Assembly: GCA_019694355.1 (NCBI GenBank)
Contig: JAIBCB010000001.1
Span: 835,001-899,000, forward strand
Source of the DNA: Pyrinomonadaceae bacterium
Lineage (GTDB): Bacteria > Acidobacteriota > Blastocatellia > Pyrinomonadales > Pyrinomonadaceae
Length of the DNA stretch: 64,000 bases
Direction of reading: 5' to 3'
Part shown: positions 15,741-24,684 of the stretch, piece by piece
Numbering within the stretch: position 1 is the stretch's first letter
Layout: the number at the start of each line of letters is the position of its first letter
Made by a program: the position numbers and the translations under genes
The notes under the pieces: model-generated
Databases searched by the model: none
The model's input: only the letters and a program-made list of their open reading frames with translations
What the model was told of the DNA's origin: nothing

Positions 15741-17120
15741 ATGAATTCGAGTCCGCAACAAAGAATATTGCTCAAGCCGGTGGTCGCCTCGATTCCCGCC
15801 GACCTCCTGACGCCGCTTGCCGTTTACCTGACATTAGCCGCAAATTCGACACACTCATTCCTGCTCGAAAGCGTCGAAGGCGGCGAGAATCTCGCTAGAT
15901 ACTCGTTCATAGGCGCCGATCCGATACAAACGATCGAAGGCGGAAGCGAAGCTTTTGACCGGCTAAGGCGGATCTTTGCGGAAAGCAGATCTGTTGATGA
16001 AAGCGGCCTTCCGGCGTTCATCGGCGGAGCGATCGGCTGCATCGGTTTCGACGCTTGCGAAGGTTTCGAGCCTTCGCTCAAGCGAAACGAAGCTCTGACC
16101 TCGTCGCTGATGATATATCGCTCGGTGATCGCGTTCGATCACGCACAGCAAAAGATCAAGATCGTAACACTCGCTCCGGAGCACGAACTCGATCAGGCAA
16201 AGCTGCGAAATGCAGAGATCCGTTCGCTTCTTGAAAGTGACAAGACCGTCTCCCTTGCACGCTCAGAAAAGAGCGGATCTCAACCTGCCGAGTCGAACCA
16301 AACTCGTGCTCAATTTGAGGCCGCGGTCGATCGGATCAAGGAATACATCAAAGCTGGCGACTGCTATCAGGCTGTCTATTCGCAGCGTTTTACGCGATCG
16401 ACGAATGCTTCGCCCATCGCGATCTATCGAGCCTTGCGGTCGCTGAATCCTTCGCCTTATATGTTCCTGATGCAGATCGGCGAACGCAGCGTTATCGGTG
16501 CTTCGCCCGAGATGCTTGTCCGCTGCACGAACGGCAAACTCGAATATCGCCCGATCGCCGGAACTCGTCCTCGCGGTGCGGACCCAGCGGAAGATGAGGC
16601 TCTCGCCATCGAGATGAAGGCCGATGCCAAGGAAGTTTCTGAGCATATGATGCTCGTCGATCTTGGCCGCAACGACCTCGGCCGTGTGTCCGAATTCGGC
16701 TCCGTGAAGGTGGATTCGCTCATGGCCGTCGAAAAGTATTCGCACGTTCAGCATCTCGTAAGTTCCCTTTCATCCACGCTTGCCGGCGGCAAGGATATGT
16801 TCGACGCGTTTGCCGCCTGCTTCCCTGCGGGCACTGTTTCGGGGGCTCCGAAAGTGCGTGCGATCGAGATCATACGCGAGCTGGAGCCGACGCCGCGAGG
16901 CGTTTACGCCGGTGCGATCGGCTATTTTGACTATCGCGGAAATATGGACACCTGTATTTCGATCCGCACGCTCGTTCTTGAGAACGGTGTTGCAACGATA
17001 CAGGCAGGAGCAGGAATTGTCGCTGATTCAGTTGCGGCATCGGAGTTTGAGGAAACGATAAATAAAGCAAAAGGTCTTTTGCGGGCCATCGATCTCGCCG
17101 AGACTGGAGAACTGGGATGA
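15741..17120 (+). CDS. trpE: Anthranilate synthase component I
   Basis: 459 residues from the ATG; an upstream in-frame TTG at 15705 is less likely. It turns chorismate and ammonia (from a glutaminase subunit) into anthranilate. The chorismate-binding half shows IKAGDCYQAVYSQR, IGASPEMLVR, PIAGTRPRG, the DLGRNDLGRV metal-site motif, and FPAGTVSGAPKVRA. An N-terminal LLESVEGG segment matches the feedback tryptophan site (LLES). No glutaminase domain is fused. The stop overlaps trpD by four bases. Confidence 0.95.
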   Translation: MNSSPQQRILLKPVVASIPADLLTPLAVYLTLAANSTHSFLLESVEGGENLARYSFIGADPIQTIEGGSEAFDRLRRIFAESRSVDESGLPAFIGGAIGCIGFDACEGFEPSLKRNEALTSSLMIYRSVIAFDHAQQKIKIVTLAPEHELDQAKLRNAEIRSLLESDKTVSLARSEKSGSQPAESNQTRAQFEAAVDRIKEYIKAGDCYQAVYSQRFTRSTNASPIAIYRALRSLNPSPYMFLMQIGERSVIGASPEMLVRCTNGKLEYRPIAGTRPRGADPAEDEALAIEMKADAKEVSEHMMLVDLGRNDLGRVSEFGSVKVDSLMAVEKYSHVQHLVSSLSSTLAGGKDMFDAFAACFPAGTVSGAPKVRAIEIIRELEPTPRGVYAGAIGYFDYRGNMDTCISIRTLVLENGVATIQAGAGIVADSVAASEFEETINKAKGLLRAIDLAETGELG

Positions 17121-18136
17121 ATGAATTAATACATACAACGATACTTGGAATGAAACGCGGGACAGACGTTTCGGTAGAAGATGCCGAAGCGGTGCTCGAC
17201 GAAATTCTCGCGTGTGAAGACCGCAGCCTGCTTGTCGATCTTCTCTCTGCATGGAACGAGAAAGGTATTACCGAAGACGAGATCTATGGCTTTGCAAGCA
17301 TCCTTCGCAAGCGATGCCTTCGCGTTCACGGCCACGAGGACAGCGTCGATATAGTCGGCACGGGCGGAGGTTCGCAAAAGCCATTCAACGTCTCGACCGC
17401 TGCAGCCATCGTCACTTCGGCCGCTGGGTTGAAGGTCGCTAAACACGGAAATCGTGCCGCGACCAGCCGGTCGGGTGCGATCGACGTTCTATCTGCCCTT
17501 GGCCTCGAACCGTCACTCGGCCCGGCCTCTGCAGAAATGAACCTTCGCCGCCACGGACTCGCCTTTCTCTTCGCACCCGCGTTCCACCGCCTTTCGCCAA
17601 AGCTTGCCGATGCCCGGCGAAGCCTCGCTTTCCCGACGATCTTCAATTGCATCGGGCCGCTCGCAAACCCCGCGTTTGCGGAATATCAGGTCATCGGCAC
17701 ATGGTCTGCCGATCTTGTCCCAAAGGTGGCAAATGCACTTTATCGGCTTGGCACAAAGCGTTCGATCGTGGTGAACGGAAGTGGCGGCCTCGACGAAATA
17801 TCTACCAACGGCACCACGATCGTTGCAGAGGTAACGCCCGATGGCATTAGCAATTACGAACTCGCAGCCGACAGTTTTGGGCTTGAGCCGGGCAAGACTG
17901 CGATGACGCGGGTCGAAGATCCTGCCGAGAGCGCCGCAAGGATCCGATCGGTCTTCGAAGGCGAACGAGGTGCGGCCCGTGATACGGTCATCGCCAACTC
18001 GGCCGCCGCCATCTTTGTCGTCGGCAAGGCCGCGTCACTGGTCGAGGGCGCCGAACTTGCCGCCGATGCGATCGATTCGGGAAAGACGACCAGGAAGCTG
18101 AAACTACTTTCTGCGGAGGTCGCACTTGCCGCATGA
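17117..18136 (+). CDS. trpD: Anthranilate phosphoribosyltransferase
   Basis: 339 residues, the normal length for the stand-alone enzyme. It transfers phosphoribose from PRPP to anthranilate. The PRPP-binding GTGGG motif lies near residue 78 (DIVGTGGGSQ), followed by NVSTAAAIV, KHGNRA, TSRSGAIDVL and later the metal-binding-type HRLSP and NPA segments. It overlaps trpE and trpC by four bases each, so translation is coupled. Confidence 0.96.
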   Translation: MNELIHTTILGMKRGTDVSVEDAEAVLDEILACEDRSLLVDLLSAWNEKGITEDEIYGFASILRKRCLRVHGHEDSVDIVGTGGGSQKPFNVSTAAAIVTSAAGLKVAKHGNRAATSRSGAIDVLSALGLEPSLGPASAEMNLRRHGLAFLFAPAFHRLSPKLADARRSLAFPTIFNCIGPLANPAFAEYQVIGTWSADLVPKVANALYRLGTKRSIVVNGSGGLDEISTNGTTIVAEVTPDGISNYELAADSFGLEPGKTAMTRVEDPAESAARIRSVFEGERGAARDTVIANSAAAIFVVGKAASLVEGAELAADAIDSGKTTRKLKLLSAEVALAA

Positions 18137-18945
18137 CAACATTTCTAGACAAAGTGGTCGCTGAAACCCGCGAACGTCTCGCCCGACGTGCGGACGAATT
18201 CGACATTGCAAAACTCCGCGACGAGGCAGAATCTTTTCGATCGGGCCGCGAAAGCTTCCGGCTGCATGCTGCCCTCTCGGTAAAAGATCGCGTCAATATC
18301 ATCGCCGAGATCAAGCGAGCCTCGCCCTCGAAGAACGATATCGATCCGACCGCAGATGCGGCCGAGCGTGCAAAGACCTATGAAACTAGCGGTGCCGCCA
18401 CGATCTCGATCCTAACGGAGCCAACCTATTTCAAAGGCTCGTTGGACGATATTCGGGACGCGAGACGGGCCGTCGATATTCCGCTTCTCCGCAAGGATTT
18501 CATAGTTGATGAAGTTCAGATATACGAAGCCGCGATAGTAGGAGCCGATGCCGTCCTTCTGATCGTTGCCGCTCTCAGTGAGGCCGATCTCGCATATCTT
18601 CTGACGGTCGCTGACTCACTAGGACTAGACACACTTGTCGAAACGCACGATCTTGATGAAGTGAAGATCGCGGCGACCGCCGGAGCAAAGATCATCGGCG
18701 TTAACAACCGAGATCTTCACACGCTGGCGGTCGATCTTGCAACATCTTTTGAGCTCGCGGCGCACAAACCTGACAACACGCTGTTCGTCGCAGAAAGCGG
18801 TATTCGATCCTCCGAAGAGATCGAGAAGCTTCGTAATGCAGGATTTGACGGATTTCTTATCGGCGAGGCGTTGATGGCGTCGTCCGACCCGGCGAATAAG
18901 CTCGCTGCTTTGGCAAAGGCCGGAGGTTCGCATGGTCAGAGTTAA
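18133..18945 (+). CDS. trpC: Indole-3-glycerol phosphate synthase
   Basis: 270 residues. It closes the indole ring from CdRP. The TIM-barrel signatures are present: AEIKRASPSK with the catalytic Lys, SILTEPTYFKGSLDDI, LLRKDFIVDEVQIYEA, VNNRDLHT and AESGIRSSEEI. It starts inside the trpD end (ATGA overlap) and its last 14 bases overlap trpF, which remains a separate gene rather than fused as in enterics. Confidence 0.96.
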   Translation: MTTFLDKVVAETRERLARRADEFDIAKLRDEAESFRSGRESFRLHAALSVKDRVNIIAEIKRASPSKNDIDPTADAAERAKTYETSGAATISILTEPTYFKGSLDDIRDARRAVDIPLLRKDFIVDEVQIYEAAIVGADAVLLIVAALSEADLAYLLTVADSLGLDTLVETHDLDEVKIAATAGAKIIGVNNRDLHTLAVDLATSFELAAHKPDNTLFVAESGIRSSEEIEKLRNAGFDGFLIGEALMASSDPANKLAALAKAGGSHGQS

Positions 18946-19561
18946 GGTTTGCGGGATCACAACCATCGCGGACGCACGTCACGCCGTCGCGTGCGGAGCG
19001 GACGAGATCGGATTGAATTTCTATTCGAAAAGCCCGCGCTTCATTTCGACGAGTGTCGGGCAAGAGATCGCGAACGCCATCGACGCATCTGTGAAATTGG
19101 TCGGCGTTTTCGTCAATGCCGCGGAACGCGAGATCGCTTTGACAGCAAAGCAATGCGGCCTCGATGCAGTTCAGCTTCACGGCGACGAGACCATCGAGTT
19201 CGCACGTAAGATCGCTCAGGAGAATCAACTCCGCGTTATCAGAGCGGTCGAAGGCGTTAAGGCCATCCGGATCTTAGACGAATTAAAGGGGAGCGGCCTT
19301 AGCTTGCTGATCGACGCACCGGCAAAGGGTGCTTTCGGCGGGACGGGCAGCGTTTCGGATTGGAATCTTGCGGCAAAGGCAGCATCGATCTATGACCGCG
19401 TATATCTTGCCGGCGGACTCGGCCCCGACAACGTGGCGGACGCGATCCGAAACGTGCGTCCATTCTGCGTCGATGCTTGCAGCAAATTGGAATCTGCAAA
19501 AGGAAAAAAGGACCCGGCAAAGGTCGCGGCATTTATCGAAGCCGCAAAGAATGTTCTATGA
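18932..19561 (+). CDS. trpF: Phosphoribosylanthranilate isomerase
   Basis: 209 residues. It carries out the Amadori rearrangement of PRA to CdRP. Visible signatures are [11 protein letters not shown] with the catalytic Cys, [25 protein letters not shown], the catalytic Asp in [15 protein letters not shown], and [16 protein letters not shown] site lies ten bases before the ATG, inside trpC. It overlaps trpB by four bases. Confidence 0.96.
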   Translation: MVRVKVCGITTIADARHAVACGADEIGLNFYSKSPRFISTSVGQEIANAIDASVKLVGVFVNAAEREIALTAKQCGLDAVQLHGDETIEFARKIAQENQLRVIRAVEGVKAIRILDELKGSGLSLLIDAPAKGAFGGTGSVSDWNLAAKAASIYDRVYLAGGLGPDNVADAIRNVRPFCVDACSKLESAKGKKDPAKVAAFIEAAKNVL

Positions 19562-20757
19562 ATTTTGAACCCGACAATAAAGGATATTGGGGCGAGTTTG
19601 GCGGGCGATTTGTACCGGAGACGCTCGTTGCTCCGCTTGACGAATTGAACGACGCGTTCCTTGCCTCGCGTGACGACCCTGAATTTCACGCTGAACTAGC
19701 GACCTTGCTTCGGCATTATTCCGGTCGGCCAACGCCTCTTTATTTTGCGAAAAGGCTCGGCGAAGAACTCGGCGGAGCACAGATCTTCCTGAAACGCGAA
19801 GACCTGAACCACACCGGTGCTCACAAGATAAACAACTGTCTCGGCCAGATCCTGCTTGCTCGCCGGATGGGAAAGACACGTATCGTCGCGGAAACAGGTG
19901 CCGGACAGCACGGCGTCGCGACCGCTACCGTTTGCGCCCTTTTCGGGTTGAAATGCGTTGTCTATATGGGCAGCGAGGACATTCGTCGTCAGGAATTGAA
20001 TGTCTTTCGGATGCAGCTTCTGGGGGCCGAGGTGCGGGCCGTCGATACAGGTTCGCGAACGCTCAAAGACGCGATAAACGACGCTCTGCGTGATTGGGTT
20101 ACGAATATCGTAGACACATATTACCTTCTCGGTTCCGCTCTCGGGCCTCATCCGTATCCGTTGATGGTTCGCGAATTTCAAAGCGTCATCGGCCGAGAAG
20201 CACGCAAACAGATCGTCGAACATACGGGGAAACTCCCTGACCAACTCGTCGCATGCGTTGGCGGCGGCTCGAACGCGATCGGCCTTTTCCATCCATTCCT
20301 GAATGACGAAGGCGTCCGTATGACCGGCGTCGAGGCCGGCGGTCGAGGCATCGGACTCGGAGAACACGCTGCCCGTTTTGCGAAAGGCGCTTCAGTCGGC
20401 GTGCTTCAGGGCACACGCAGCTACGTCCTGCAGGACGACGACGGCAATATCGCGGCAACGCATTCGGTTTCGGCAGGGCTGGATTATGCGTCGGTCGGCC
20501 CCGAACATTCATATCTGCGCGACGCAGGCCGCATCGAGTACGCGTCCGTTAGCGATTCCGAGGCTCTCGAAGCCTTCCAGATGCTATCGCGAACGGAAGG
20601 CATCATTCCGGCGCTTGAGTCGGCACACGCCATCGCTTACGCGGCCAAAATTGCTCCGAAAATGTCGCAAGACCAGATAATGATCGTCAATGTCTCCGGC
20701 AGGGGCGACAAGGACGTTGACTCCGTTCGACAACTCATAAATGGAGGTGGAAGATGA
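19558..20757 (+). CDS. trpB: Tryptophan synthase beta chain
   Basis: 399 residues from the ATG that overlaps the trpF stop; a longer in-frame start at 19477 would run deep into trpF and is rejected. It joins indole and serine with PLP. The PLP lysine is K90 in HTGAHKINN. Also seen are [24 protein letters not shown], the phosphate-binding GGGSNAIG and a C-terminal SGRGDKD. It works as a heterotetramer with TrpA. Confidence 0.97.
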   Translation: MNFEPDNKGYWGEFGGRFVPETLVAPLDELNDAFLASRDDPEFHAELATLLRHYSGRPTPLYFAKRLGEELGGAQIFLKREDLNHTGAHKINNCLGQILLARRMGKTRIVAETGAGQHGVATATVCALFGLKCVVYMGSEDIRRQELNVFRMQLLGAEVRAVDTGSRTLKDAINDALRDWVTNIVDTYYLLGSALGPHPYPLMVREFQSVIGREARKQIVEHTGKLPDQLVACVGGGSNAIGLFHPFLNDEGVRMTGVEAGGRGIGLGEHAARFAKGASVGVLQGTRSYVLQDDDGNIAATHSVSAGLDYASVGPEHSYLRDAGRIEYASVSDSEALEAFQMLSRTEGIIPALESAHAIAYAAKIAPKMSQDQIMIVNVSGRGDKDVDSVRQLINGGGR

Positions 20758-21572
20758 GCGACCGAATAACGCAAAGCCTAAAGAACGGCCGCGGCTTCAT
20801 TCCGTTCGTAACTGCCGGTGACCCCGACGACGCATCATCGCTTGAGATCTGCAAGCTGCTTGCGGAACGCGGCGCCAGCGTGATCGAACTCGGCGTGCCA
20901 TTCTCCGACCCGATGGCGGACGGCGTTGTCATTCAGCGTTCGTCTCAGCGAGCGTTGGAAAATGGTGTCAACCTCACACGCGTCCTGTCGCTTGCAAGCA
21001 AGCTTCGAGCATCGTCTGACGTACCTGTTGTCCTCTTCAGCTACCTAAACCCGATCTTGCGATTCGGTATCGAAGAATTATGCGCCGAGGCGAAGAGGAG
21101 CGGCATCGACGGCGTTCTGATCGTCGATGCCGTCGATTCGGAAGCTCGCGAGTTGAGCGAAATGTTCGCAAAGCACGATATTTCCCTGATCTCGCTTGTC
21201 GCCCCAACAACGTCCGATGAAAGGCTGGAAAAGATCTGCCGAAACGCTCGCGGTTTTATTTATGCCGTCTCGACCGCCGGAGTTACCGGAGCGAGAGGTT
21301 CCATTTCCAACGACGCGGAGAGACTCGTTGCGAGAGTGCGGAAATTCACCGATCTGCCGATCGCCGTGGGCTTTGGCATCTCGACGCACGAACAGATCGA
21401 AGCTGTTTGGAAATTTGCGGATGCGGCGGTCGTCGGCTCCGCGATCGTGGCCGAGATCGAGGCATCGCTTGAGACGCAGGATGCCGTCTCCCGCGTCGAA
21501 GCCCTGATAGATCACTTATTGCCGTTGCAAATGGCGACACATACTCATAAAGTTGAAGGTTCACAGTTGTGA
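20754..21572 (+). CDS. trpA: Tryptophan synthase alpha chain
   Basis: 272 residues. It cleaves indole-3-glycerol phosphate and channels indole to TrpB. The catalytic glutamate E45 ([10 protein letters not shown]) and aspartate D56 (MADG) are present. Further barrel motifs are [33 protein letters not shown] and VGFGIST. It has a GGAGG ribosome site within the end of trpB and overlaps it by four bases. Confidence 0.97.
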   Translation: MSDRITQSLKNGRGFIPFVTAGDPDDASSLEICKLLAERGASVIELGVPFSDPMADGVVIQRSSQRALENGVNLTRVLSLASKLRASSDVPVVLFSYLNPILRFGIEELCAEAKRSGIDGVLIVDAVDSEARELSEMFAKHDISLISLVAPTTSDERLEKICRNARGFIYAVSTAGVTGARGSISNDAERLVARVRKFTDLPIAVGFGISTHEQIEAVWKFADAAVVGSAIVAEIEASLETQDAVSRVEALIDHLLPLQMATHTHKVEGSQL

Positions 21573-22627
21573 AGAATATGTTAATCGTAATGAAGCCCGG
21601 TGCCACCACCGGAGAGATCGAAAAGGTCCTCGAAGTTATTGAATCACTTGGTTTTCGAGGCCATTCAATGCCCGGCGAAACTCGTACTGCGATCGGCATT
21701 ACCGGCAATCGCGGTTCTGTTGATCCGACAAATTTTGAAAATTTGGCCGGCGTCGCGGAAACGATCCGCGTAACTCAGCCGTATAAGCTCATCCTTCGCG
21801 ACGCAAGACCCGAGCGTTCTATCGTCAAGGTCGGAAATGCAACGATCGGCGGCTCCGAACTTGCGATCATCGCCGGCCCTTGCGCTATCGAAACCCGAAC
21901 TCAGCTGACGACCGTCGCCCGCGAGGTTGCCGCAAGCGGCGCTAAATTCCTTCGCGGCGGTGCATTTAAGCCGCGAACTTCGCCTTATGCCTTCCAGGGT
22001 TTGGGCGAAGAAGGCCTCAAGATGCTCGCCGATGTCCGTGAAGAGACCGGACTGAACATCGTGACCGAAGCAATGGATGAACGCGGTGTCGATGCCGTCG
22101 AAAAATACGGCGACTGCATTCAGATCGGTGCCCGCAATATGCAGAACTACTCGCTTCTGCGGTACGTCGGGAAAACGAGAAAACCCGTGCTCTTAAAACG
22201 AGGCCTTTCCGCGACGCTTGAAGAATTCCTGCTCGCGGCCGAATACGTAATGAGCGAAGGCAACTACGACGTGATCCTTTGCGAACGCGGCATCCGCACT
22301 TTTGCAAATCATGCACGCAATACGATGGATCTTTCGGTCGTCCCGGTCGTCCATCGAATGACGCATTTGCCGATCATCGTCGATCCTTCGCACGCAACAG
22401 GCCATAATTATATGGTCGCTCCGCTTGCAAGAGCCGGTGTCGCGGTCGGTGCCGACGGACTCATCATCGAGGTGCATCCGCGGCCTGCCGAAGCTCTTTG
22501 CGACGGAGCTCAGGCATTGACGCTTGCCCAATACCGCGATCTTGTCGAACAGCTCAATGCGATTCGCGAGGTCACTGTCGAAGCGACGAGAGGCACGACT
22601 CTTTACGCCGAATCGTTCGCCCGCTAA
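21569..22627 (+). CDS. aroF: 3-deoxy-7-phosphoheptulonate (DAHP) synthase, ferredoxin-like-domain type
   Basis: 352 residues, starting GTG within the trpA stop. It makes DAHP from phosphoenolpyruvate and erythrose 4-phosphate, the entry to the shikimate pathway. Residues 1-70 form the regulatory ferredoxin-like/ACT-type domain of the Thermotoga-type enzymes. The barrel shows [59 protein letters not shown] and [11 protein letters not shown]. Being the last gene of the trp operon, it is under the same attenuation control, so chorismate supply is tied to tryptophan demand. Confidence 0.94.
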   Translation: MKNMLIVMKPGATTGEIEKVLEVIESLGFRGHSMPGETRTAIGITGNRGSVDPTNFENLAGVAETIRVTQPYKLILRDARPERSIVKVGNATIGGSELAIIAGPCAIETRTQLTTVAREVAASGAKFLRGGAFKPRTSPYAFQGLGEEGLKMLADVREETGLNIVTEAMDERGVDAVEKYGDCIQIGARNMQNYSLLRYVGKTRKPVLLKRGLSATLEEFLLAAEYVMSEGNYDVILCERGIRTFANHARNTMDLSVVPVVHRMTHLPIIVDPSHATGHNYMVAPLARAGVAVGADGLIIEVHPRPAEALCDGAQALTLAQYRDLVEQLNAIREVTVEATRGTTLYAESFAR

Positions 22628-22650
22628 GGGAATTTCGAGCCAAGAAAAAG

Positions 22651-22708
22651 GATCCGCGTTCCCTGCCATCCCGAAAAACAGGCAGTAGAAACGCGGATCT
22701 CTTTTTTT
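22651..22708. terminator. Bidirectional terminator after the trp operon
   Basis: GATCCGCGTT (22651-22660) pairs with AACGCGGATC (22690-22699), with a second inner helix CTGCC/GGCAG. On the plus strand CTC and a seven-T run follow; on the minus strand CTTTTTC follows. It ends the trp operon and the oppositely directed membrane-protein gene. Confidence 0.85.
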
Positions 22709-22739
22709 CGAAGCTGTTTGCGGCCTTGGTGCCTTTTGC

Positions 22740-23093
22740 CTATTTCACCAACCGCAGCTTCAAAAGTCCGTAAATGTGAATGTAGGAGCTGATAACGGCA
22801 GAAAGTATCAGGAACGTCATCGGCAGATGGCCTATCGACGCCGGTGCTGAGCGAAAGATCACGCCAACGCCGATCCCAACGCCCGCAAATGCGAGCCTGG
22901 GTCGCAGCCATTTACCGAACGCGGGCACACCGTCGATCTCGATCAAAAGATAGGGCAGAACGAGCACCACTAGGGCGGTGATCGTCAATAATAGTGTGTC
23001 GAGCCCAAAGAACGTCGCCGAACGGGCAAGCTCGGCCGTCAAGAAGAATAACAAAACGCTTGTGTCCAGTGATCGATAACGATTGTGTGTCAT
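22740..23093 (-). CDS. Small multi-pass membrane protein
   Basis: 117 residues from the ATG with AAGGG before it; a longer frame upstream has no ribosome site and overlaps the XRE gene. Three or four hydrophobic segments are seen (about 15-30, 35-55, 65-80, 88-108). No recognised family. It follows the XRE regulator by 40 bases on the same strand, so the two are likely co-expressed and possibly work together, as in repressor/membrane-effector pairs (inference). Confidence 0.6.
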   Translation of the reverse strand: MTHNRYRSLDTSVLLFFLTAELARSATFFGLDTLLLTITALVVLVLPYLLIEIDGVPAFGKWLRPRLAFAGVGIGVGVIFRSAPASIGHLPMTFLILSAVISSYIHIYGLLKLRLVK

Positions 23094-23133
23094 ATATTTG
23101 CCCTTAGCTTCCTGAGAATTTACTTTAATGTCT

Positions 23134-23529
23134 TCACTTGCCCTTTCCGCCGCTGAACTGCGAGTAGGCAACACGGAAAAGCTCTGAGAGAGCGTCCGCG
23201 GTTTCGGCCGAAAGGTTCTTGTCGGCACGCAAATGGGCCGAAACGATCTCCGGCGTCGATTCGTGCGGGTAATAAACGACCGGCTCGACGTCCGCTCCCG
23301 CCTGCTTTTTCATCACGCGATCGACCGGCATATCGAGCCACTGGGTGATCCGGGCGATATTCTCGGCATCCGGCCTTCCCTTTCCGCTCTCGATACGCGA
23401 AAGCGTCGAAGCAGATACTTGCGTAACGTCGCCCACATCCCGAAGGCTGAGCTTCAATTCCTGCCTGCGCCGGCGGATAGCTTTGCCTAATTCATTTGTG
23501 TCAATAAGACTGTCGTTCTTGAAGACCAT
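23134..23529 (-). CDS. XRE-family helix-turn-helix regulator
   Basis: 131 residues. Residues about 13-70 form a Cro/C1-type HTH: LGKAIRRRRQELKLSLRDVG, SASTLSRIESGKGRPDAENI, ARITQWLDM. The C-terminal half has no recognised sensor domain and ends in a flexible GGKGK tail. A strong GAGGAGAA site precedes the ATG. The gene is divergent from the Rad52-family gene, and three matching dyads lie in the shared region, so it is probably the repressor of itself and of that gene (inference). Confidence 0.88.
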   Translation of the reverse strand: MVFKNDSLIDTNELGKAIRRRRQELKLSLRDVGDVTQVSASTLSRIESGKGRPDAENIARITQWLDMPVDRVMKKQAGADVEPVVYYPHESTPEIVSAHLRADKNLSAETADALSELFRVAYSQFSGGKGK

Positions 23530-23575
23530 AGGTTCTCCTCATCCTCCATGAGTGTTCGTGCAAAGATGCACAATG

Positions 23576-23679
23576 TGTTTCACGTATAAAACATAACACA
23601 GGAAAATTTTAATTGCAACACCTTGTTTCGTGCTTGCAACAAATAAATTTATCTGATACGATGTTTCATAGATGCAACG
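23576..23679. promoter_or_regulatory. Three 18-base dyads between XRE and Rad52 genes
   Basis: TGTT-N10-AACA occurs at 23576-23593 and 23624-23641, and TGTT-N10-AACG at 23662-23679. All three also share TGTTTC at the left and two share TGCAAC or TTGCAAC at the right. The second covers the -35 and the third the -10/start of the plus-strand promoter. Position and regular form suggest operators of the neighbouring XRE protein. Confidence 0.6.
23634..23662 (+). promoter_or_regulatory. Promoter of the Rad52-family gene
   Basis: A -35 TTGCAA at 23634-23639, a 17-base AT-rich spacer and a -10 TACGAT at 23657-23662. The start would be near 23669, leaving a leader of about 200 bases before the coding start. 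Confidence 0.55.
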
Positions 23680-23872
23680 GCTGCAAAGCGAATGTATCAA
23701 TGAAGAGAGTTGAAAAGCTGAGCGAGACCCGATGCCTGTGGGACCTCGCGAACAGGGTCAGAGGTTTGAGGACGACGGTATTCCATTCGGGCGGCAGGCG
23801 GCCCGATATTGTGGAAGCTGAAACGAACGTCGAGATCCGAAGACCGAACAACACACTAGGAGAATTCACACA

Positions 23873-24574
23873 ATGAAGAACAACACTATCCAAAAGAATA
23901 GAAGCGTGCAGGAAGCAGAGGCCGAGGCATCGAACGTCGTCGATTTTTCGACGACGCTTAAAGGGTTGAGCGAGACGGTCGATCCGCACCTGATCCGCAA
24001 GCGTGCTGGAATGCGCGACCGCAACGGCCATACAAAGATGGTCGATTACGTCGAATGGCACACGGTTGCCGACATTCTCGACGAAAAGGCACCGAACTGG
24101 CAGCACGAGATCCGCGACCTTCGCCCGATCGGCGACATTATGACCGTCACGGTTGCGATCACGATCGATGGCGTTACCCGCGAAGGCATCGGAACCGGGC
24201 GTGCGACGAGCGAGACCGGAATAAAAAAGGCCGAACACGACGCCTTAAAGCGTGCGGCCGTGAAATTCGGCATCGCGCGTGAACTGTATAAAAAGGAATT
24301 TGACGAGATCGCCGAAGCCGAAAGCGAGCCTCAAACTACCGCGATCACCGATCCGATCGCCCGCAGTCTTGGCGATATGATCACCGCAAAACAACTCGGA
24401 ATGATCCGCTCGATCGGCAGGAATTCGAACATCAATGTTGAGGATGAGTGCAAGGAGATGATGCGTTGTTCGGTCGAAGAGCTTTCAAAGCGTGCGGCAT
24501 CCGATCTGATCGATCATCTGCAGACGATCTCGCATCGCGGCGGCACGGTTCAGCCAATGCGTCGGGCCAGCTAA
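23873..24574 (+). CDS. Rad52/Rad22-family single-strand annealing protein (DdrA-like)
   Basis: 233 residues. The central region (about 50-145) has the Rad52-family pattern: a YVEWHTVADILDEKAPNW helix, strands ending VTVAITIDGVTREGIGTG, then KAEHDALKRAAVKFGIARELY. Bacterial members such as Deinococcus DdrA and phage Sak bind single-stranded DNA ends and promote annealing in repair. The C-terminal 60 residues form a separate helical tail. It has an AGGAG site before the ATG. Divergent pairing with an XRE regulator, and absence of phage genes around, suggest a chromosomal damage-response gene rather than prophage recombination (inference). Confidence 0.82.
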   Translation: MKNNTIQKNRSVQEAEAEASNVVDFSTTLKGLSETVDPHLIRKRAGMRDRNGHTKMVDYVEWHTVADILDEKAPNWQHEIRDLRPIGDIMTVTVAITIDGVTREGIGTGRATSETGIKKAEHDALKRAAVKFGIARELYKKEFDEIAEAESEPQTTAITDPIARSLGDMITAKQLGMIRSIGRNSNINVEDECKEMMRCSVEELSKRAASDLIDHLQTISHRGGTVQPMRRAS

Positions 24575-24684
24575 GGTTCAGCCACAATGTTTTGGGTTGC
24601 GGTAAAAAAGCGCGTCATGCCGCTCTCCTCCATGGGGCGGCAAAAAAAACTCCCACAACGCCGCAACTCAAAACTCCCCGCTCT

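Noticed and set aside
19477-19557. Longer trpB start inside trpF
   Set aside because: The extra residues are the trpF end in another frame; the ATGA overlap and family N-terminus ([16 protein letters not shown]) define the start.
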